Source: an uncultured Actinomycetes bacterium (GTDB taxonomy: Bacteria; Actinomycetota; Actinomycetes; Nanopelagicales; Nanopelagicaceae). Taken from it: DNA of 34,450 nt. The notes under the pieces are model-generated. The model was not told the origin of the DNA. It saw only the letters and a list, made by a program, of their open reading frames with translations, and made no database searches. Within the stretch, counting starts at the first letter, position 1, and each line of letters begins with the position of its first letter. Positions 31,929 through 34,450 of this stretch are shown in pieces. The stretch lies in contig CAIQRN010000074.1 in the NCBI GenBank assembly GCA_903874255.1, positions 1 to 34,450 of the forward strand, in the 5' to 3' direction. The position numbers were made by a program, and so were the translations under genes.

Positions 31929-32409
31929 TGGTCGCGCAGGTGCTGGTAAGACAACACTTGCAGAAAATCTACGCGCTAAATTCGCAAATTCGCAATCTGT
32001 TCAAGTCATACATATGGACGATCTTTATGACGGATGGGAAAATGCTCTAAGTGAAAAACTAACGAAGAGTTTAGAGAGAATTATTAGTGCACACTTATCT
32101 CGATCACCTATTGATATTGATATCTTTAACTGGCATACCCTGTGCTTCGACTCGGTCCAGCACATTGATCCCACGGATCTTTTAATCCTAGAAGGCGTTG
32201 GTGCCGGGCAAGAAGTGGTGCGTACCGCTGGAGCCACTGTTTACTGGCTAGACATCGATTCAGAGGTTGGCATTGCCAGGGTTTTGAAGCGAGATGGCGA
32301 GCAAATCGCATTACACATGAATAAATGGCGCGAACTTCAAGAGTTTCACTTTTTGCGAGATAAGACACGCGAAAACGCGGAACACATTCAAAGAGCATTC
32401 GGTACTTAG
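31909..32409 (+). CDS. P-loop kinase of the uridine-kinase-like family, co-translated with PnuT
   Basis: A 166-residue protein. The Walker A motif GRAGAGKT is at residues 8-15, the HMDDLYDGW segment at 35-43 and LILEGVGAGQE near 98. The pattern (DDLY-GW, EGVGAG, VARxLxRDGE) matches a common actinobacterial family often annotated as uridine kinase or ATP-binding protein; its true substrate is not known to me. The ATG at 31909 overlaps pnuT by 20 bp; a longer frame to 31801 lies within pnuT and is unlikely. The riboswitch should control it too. A role phosphorylating imported thiamine or a vitamin precursor is an inference from position. Confidence 0.65.
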   Translation: MTLIAIDGRAGAGKTTLAENLRAKFANSQSVQVIHMDDLYDGWENALSEKLTKSLERIISAHLSRSPIDIDIFNWHTLCFDSVQHIDPTDLLILEGVGAGQEVVRTAGATVYWLDIDSEVGIARVLKRDGEQIALHMNKWRELQEFHFLRDKTRENAEHIQRAFGT

Positions 32410-32425
32410 CCCTAAAATTCACAAC

Positions 32426-34327
32426 ATGTCAGACTTATCGGGTGAACTCATTGATAGTCGCTATCAATTAATTCGCCAGGTCGCTAATGGCGGAATGGCA
32501 TCAATCTATGAGGCCATCGATACTCGATTAGATCGCAAAGTTGCCGTAAAGATTATGCACCCACATTTGGCCCAAGACGAGGCCTATGTTGGACGTTTCA
32601 TCCGAGAAGCAAAAGCGGCGGCGGCACTTTCTCATCCAAATATTGTTGCAGTGCAAGATCAAGGGTGGAATCAAAACGGAGTGCCTGCCGTATTTCTCGT
32701 TATGGAGTTAATTCAAGGTCATACATTGCGTGATTATTTAAATGAACGTGGTCGATTTGAAATAAAGGATGCCATAAATTATCTGACACCAATTCTGAGT
32801 GCGTTAGCCGCAGCCCATGAAATTGGAATAGTCCACCGTGATATCAAGCCTGAAAATATTTTGATTTCGAATGAGGGCAGAGTCAAGATTGCAGACTTTG
32901 GGTTAGCGCGTGGTGAAATTATTGGATCAACCATGACAGCAGAATCCAGCGTAATTCTTGGTTCTGTTTCTTATCTCTCCCCCGAACAGGTTCAACGTGG
33001 TGTAGCTGATGCACGAAGTGATGTCTATGCCGTAGGAATTGTTGCCTATGAAATGCTTATTGGTGAAAAACCATTCATGGGTGAATCTCCAATTCAGATT
33101 GCATATATGCATGTAAATCAAGAAGTGCCTTCACTTCGCACTAAACGGAAAGAGATCCCTCAAAGCCTGGATGAATTAATTTTGAGAGCCGCAAATCGTA
33201 ACCCCGACCTACGTCCAGCACATGCAGGTGAATTCCTAAAGGCTCTTGAGAAAATTCAAATCGATTTGGACCCAACAACAAATCAAATGAAATTGTCATT
33301 GGATTTACCCGTTGAACCGATACGGGAAAAATCCCGTAACAAAGTCAAAAAGGAAGTTGCGAAAGTGGAAGAAGTTACTGAGCCGACCCAAGAAACAACC
33401 ACGCAGATCCGAACCACCAAAGGAAAGAAGAGAAGAGCCAGTAAACGAGTTCGACGCAATAGAAAAGTTGCACTTTTACTAGCTGTAGCTTTGGGCGTTG
33501 GTGGTTGGTATGCATTGGTTGGCCCAGGTTCTCGTACGGTGGTTCCATCCCTAGTTGGCGGCACTCTCGATGATGCAAGTAGTGCACTAACTCCGCTTGG
33601 TCTTACGAGCAAAGTGACTGAAAAGAGATTTGACGAAGAGATTCCTGCTGGCGCAATTATTGAATCTGATCCTCCCGGCGGTGGCCGTGTTGCATCGGGT
33701 GGAGAAGTTAAATTTATAGTTTCCAAAGGTCCAGAGCGCTACACAATTCCGCAAGTAGTTGGATTATCGCCAGAAGCTGCAGTGGCAGCAATAACAAAAT
33801 ATCCACTCAAGTTAGATTCCACAACTGAGGAATTTAACTCCGAGATCCCCAAAGGATTTGTGATTACGAGCATTCCAGTGCCAGGTAAGAAAGTTAAGCG
33901 AAACTCTACGGTTGCACTTGTTGTCAGCAAGGGAACAGAGACCGTTGCCCTTACAACATATATTGGAAAAATTGGCGAACAAGCTCTTACTGAATTAACC
34001 GATGCGGGATTTACCGTGACTACGAAATATGTTTTCGATGAAACGGTTCTATCCGGAATTGTTATTTCTCAAACACCTTCTGGAATCGATGTCGCTCCGA
34101 AGGGATCCAAAGTGGCGCTTGTGGTCTCGAAGGGTTCTCAATTTGTCTTTATTCCAAATCTTTTCTCCATTGAACAATCCTTGGCCGTGAAGACGCTTCA
34201 GGATTTAGAACTCAAAGTTGTTGTGAAGAAATTGGGGAAAAAGGCCGTTAAGAAAGTGACAAATGTTGTCCCTAAGGTAGGAAGTAAAGTTAAACGTGGC
34301 AGCACTGTCACGATTACCGTAGGGTAA
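32426..34327 (+). CDS. PASTA-domain Ser/Thr protein kinase (PknB/Stk type)
   Basis: A 633-residue membrane sensor kinase. The kinase domain occupies about 12-280, with lysine K42 (AVKIM), HRDIKPEN with catalytic D139, DFG at 157-159 and GSVSYLSPEQ. A charged linker leads to one membrane helix (about 348-365). Four PASTA repeats fill residues 370-633 (starts TVVPSLVGG, YTIPQVVGL, VALTTYIGK, VFIPNLFSI). PASTA domains bind muropeptides or lipid II, so it may coordinate growth. A TAAAAT -10-like hexamer (32413-32418) ends 7 bases before the ATG, and no Shine-Dalgarno is seen, consistent with a leaderless message. The 16-base gap to the preceding gene still allows readthrough. Confidence 0.92.
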   Translation: MSDLSGELIDSRYQLIRQVANGGMASIYEAIDTRLDRKVAVKIMHPHLAQDEAYVGRFIREAKAAAALSHPNIVAVQDQGWNQNGVPAVFLVMELIQGHTLRDYLNERGRFEIKDAINYLTPILSALAAAHEIGIVHRDIKPENILISNEGRVKIADFGLARGEIIGSTMTAESSVILGSVSYLSPEQVQRGVADARSDVYAVGIVAYEMLIGEKPFMGESPIQIAYMHVNQEVPSLRTKRKEIPQSLDELILRAANRNPDLRPAHAGEFLKALEKIQIDLDPTTNQMKLSLDLPVEPIREKSRNKVKKEVAKVEEVTEPTQETTTQIRTTKGKKRRASKRVRRNRKVALLLAVALGVGGWYALVGPGSRTVVPSLVGGTLDDASSALTPLGLTSKVTEKRFDEEIPAGAIIESDPPGGGRVASGGEVKFIVSKGPERYTIPQVVGLSPEAAVAAITKYPLKLDSTTEEFNSEIPKGFVITSIPVPGKKVKRNSTVALVVSKGTETVALTTYIGKIGEQALTELTDAGFTVTTKYVFDETVLSGIVISQTPSGIDVAPKGSKVALVVSKGSQFVFIPNLFSIEQSLAVKTLQDLELKVVVKKLGKKAVKKVTNVVPKVGSKVKRGSTVTITVG

Positions 34328-34331
34328 GCCA

Positions 34332-34450
34332 ATGTCAAAAGTAAGTAATAAGCCACGCATTGGTGCCCATGTTCCTACAACAGGTGGAATGGCTAAACGC
34401 TCCATTGAATATGCCCAAGAAATTGGGGCAAGTGCGATTCAAGTTTTCGC
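34332..34450 (+). CDS. nfo: Endonuclease IV (deoxyribonuclease IV), N-terminal part
   Basis: Only the first 39 residues lie in the window: MSKVSNKPRIGAHVPTTGG, then AKRSIEYAQEIGASAIQVFA. The RIGAHVxxxGG and GAxAxQxF pattern is the conserved start of the AP endonuclease family 2 TIM barrel (Nfo), which cuts DNA at abasic sites in base-excision repair. The ATG at 34332 follows the PASTA kinase stop by 4 bases, so co-transcription is likely. The 3' part is cut by the window edge. Confidence 0.75.
   Translation, partial: MSKVSNKPRIGAHVPTTGGMAKRSIEYAQEIGASAIQVF

Noticed and set aside
1-34450. CRISPR, prophage, insertion sequence or genomic island
   Set aside because: No regularly spaced repeats, transposase, integrase or tRNA boundary is visible; genes fit an ordinary actinobacterial chromosome.

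Overview
The window looks like chromosome from a small-genome, low-to-moderate GC actinobacterium. The best guess is the freshwater acI lineage ('Ca. Nanopelagicales', Planktophila/Nanopelagicus-like). This rests on the division/cell-wall gene order, a DUF3040 gene, an mraW-RNA-like element, a LexA box of the actinobacterial TCGAAC-N4-GTTCGA type, a two-subunit CrtYc/CrtYd lycopene cyclase and very tight packing with many 1-20 bp overlaps. The lineage call is inference; the phylum call is firmer. No stretch longer than 300 bases lacks a gene. I see no tRNA, rRNA, CRISPR array, insertion sequence or phage gene.

Region 1 (1-10.8 kb, minus strand) is the dcw cluster, reading mraZ, rsmH, ftsL-like, ftsI, murE, murF, mraY, murD, ftsW, murG (cut by the window edge). 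It makes lipid-linked peptidoglycan precursors and the septal synthase. Upstream of mraZ is a ladder of 10-bp direct repeats matching MraZ boxes. Between mraZ and rsmH lies a large nested hairpin that fits the mraW RNA motif.

Region 2 (10.8-15.95 kb, minus strand) holds a DUF3040 membrane protein with its own terminator, then an SOS mutagenesis operon. The operon runs DUF6504-like protein, DnaE2-type polymerase, DinB, with 4-bp overlaps, behind a perfect LexA operator. No imuA'/imuB is present here.

Region 3 (16.0-22.1 kb) holds DoxX, an MFS permease, a SulP transporter without STAS domain, an iron-ADH-family protein with an altered metal ligand, a YbaK-type deacylase, and a SigE-like ECF sigma factor with a membrane-anchored partner.

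Region 4 (22.2-31.25 kb) is a carotenoid island. One arm (small membrane protein, CrtA-like, CruF-like, CruG-like, CrtD-like) would modify and glycosylate an acyclic carotenoid end. The second arm (crtE-crtI-crtB) makes lycopene, and crtYc-crtYd on the opposite strand cyclise it. A CDP-alcohol phosphatidyltransferase sits between the arms. The predicted product is a monocyclic, hydroxylated or ketolated, glycosylated carotenoid, and beta-carotene for retinal is also possible.

Region 5 (31.25-34.45 kb) has a TPP riboswitch controlling a PnuC-family permease (probably PnuT, thiamine) and an overlapping P-loop kinase, then a PASTA Ser/Thr kinase and the start of an endonuclease IV gene. The strongest candidates for new biology are the riboswitch-permease-kinase unit and the CrtA/CruF/CruG/CrtD combination.
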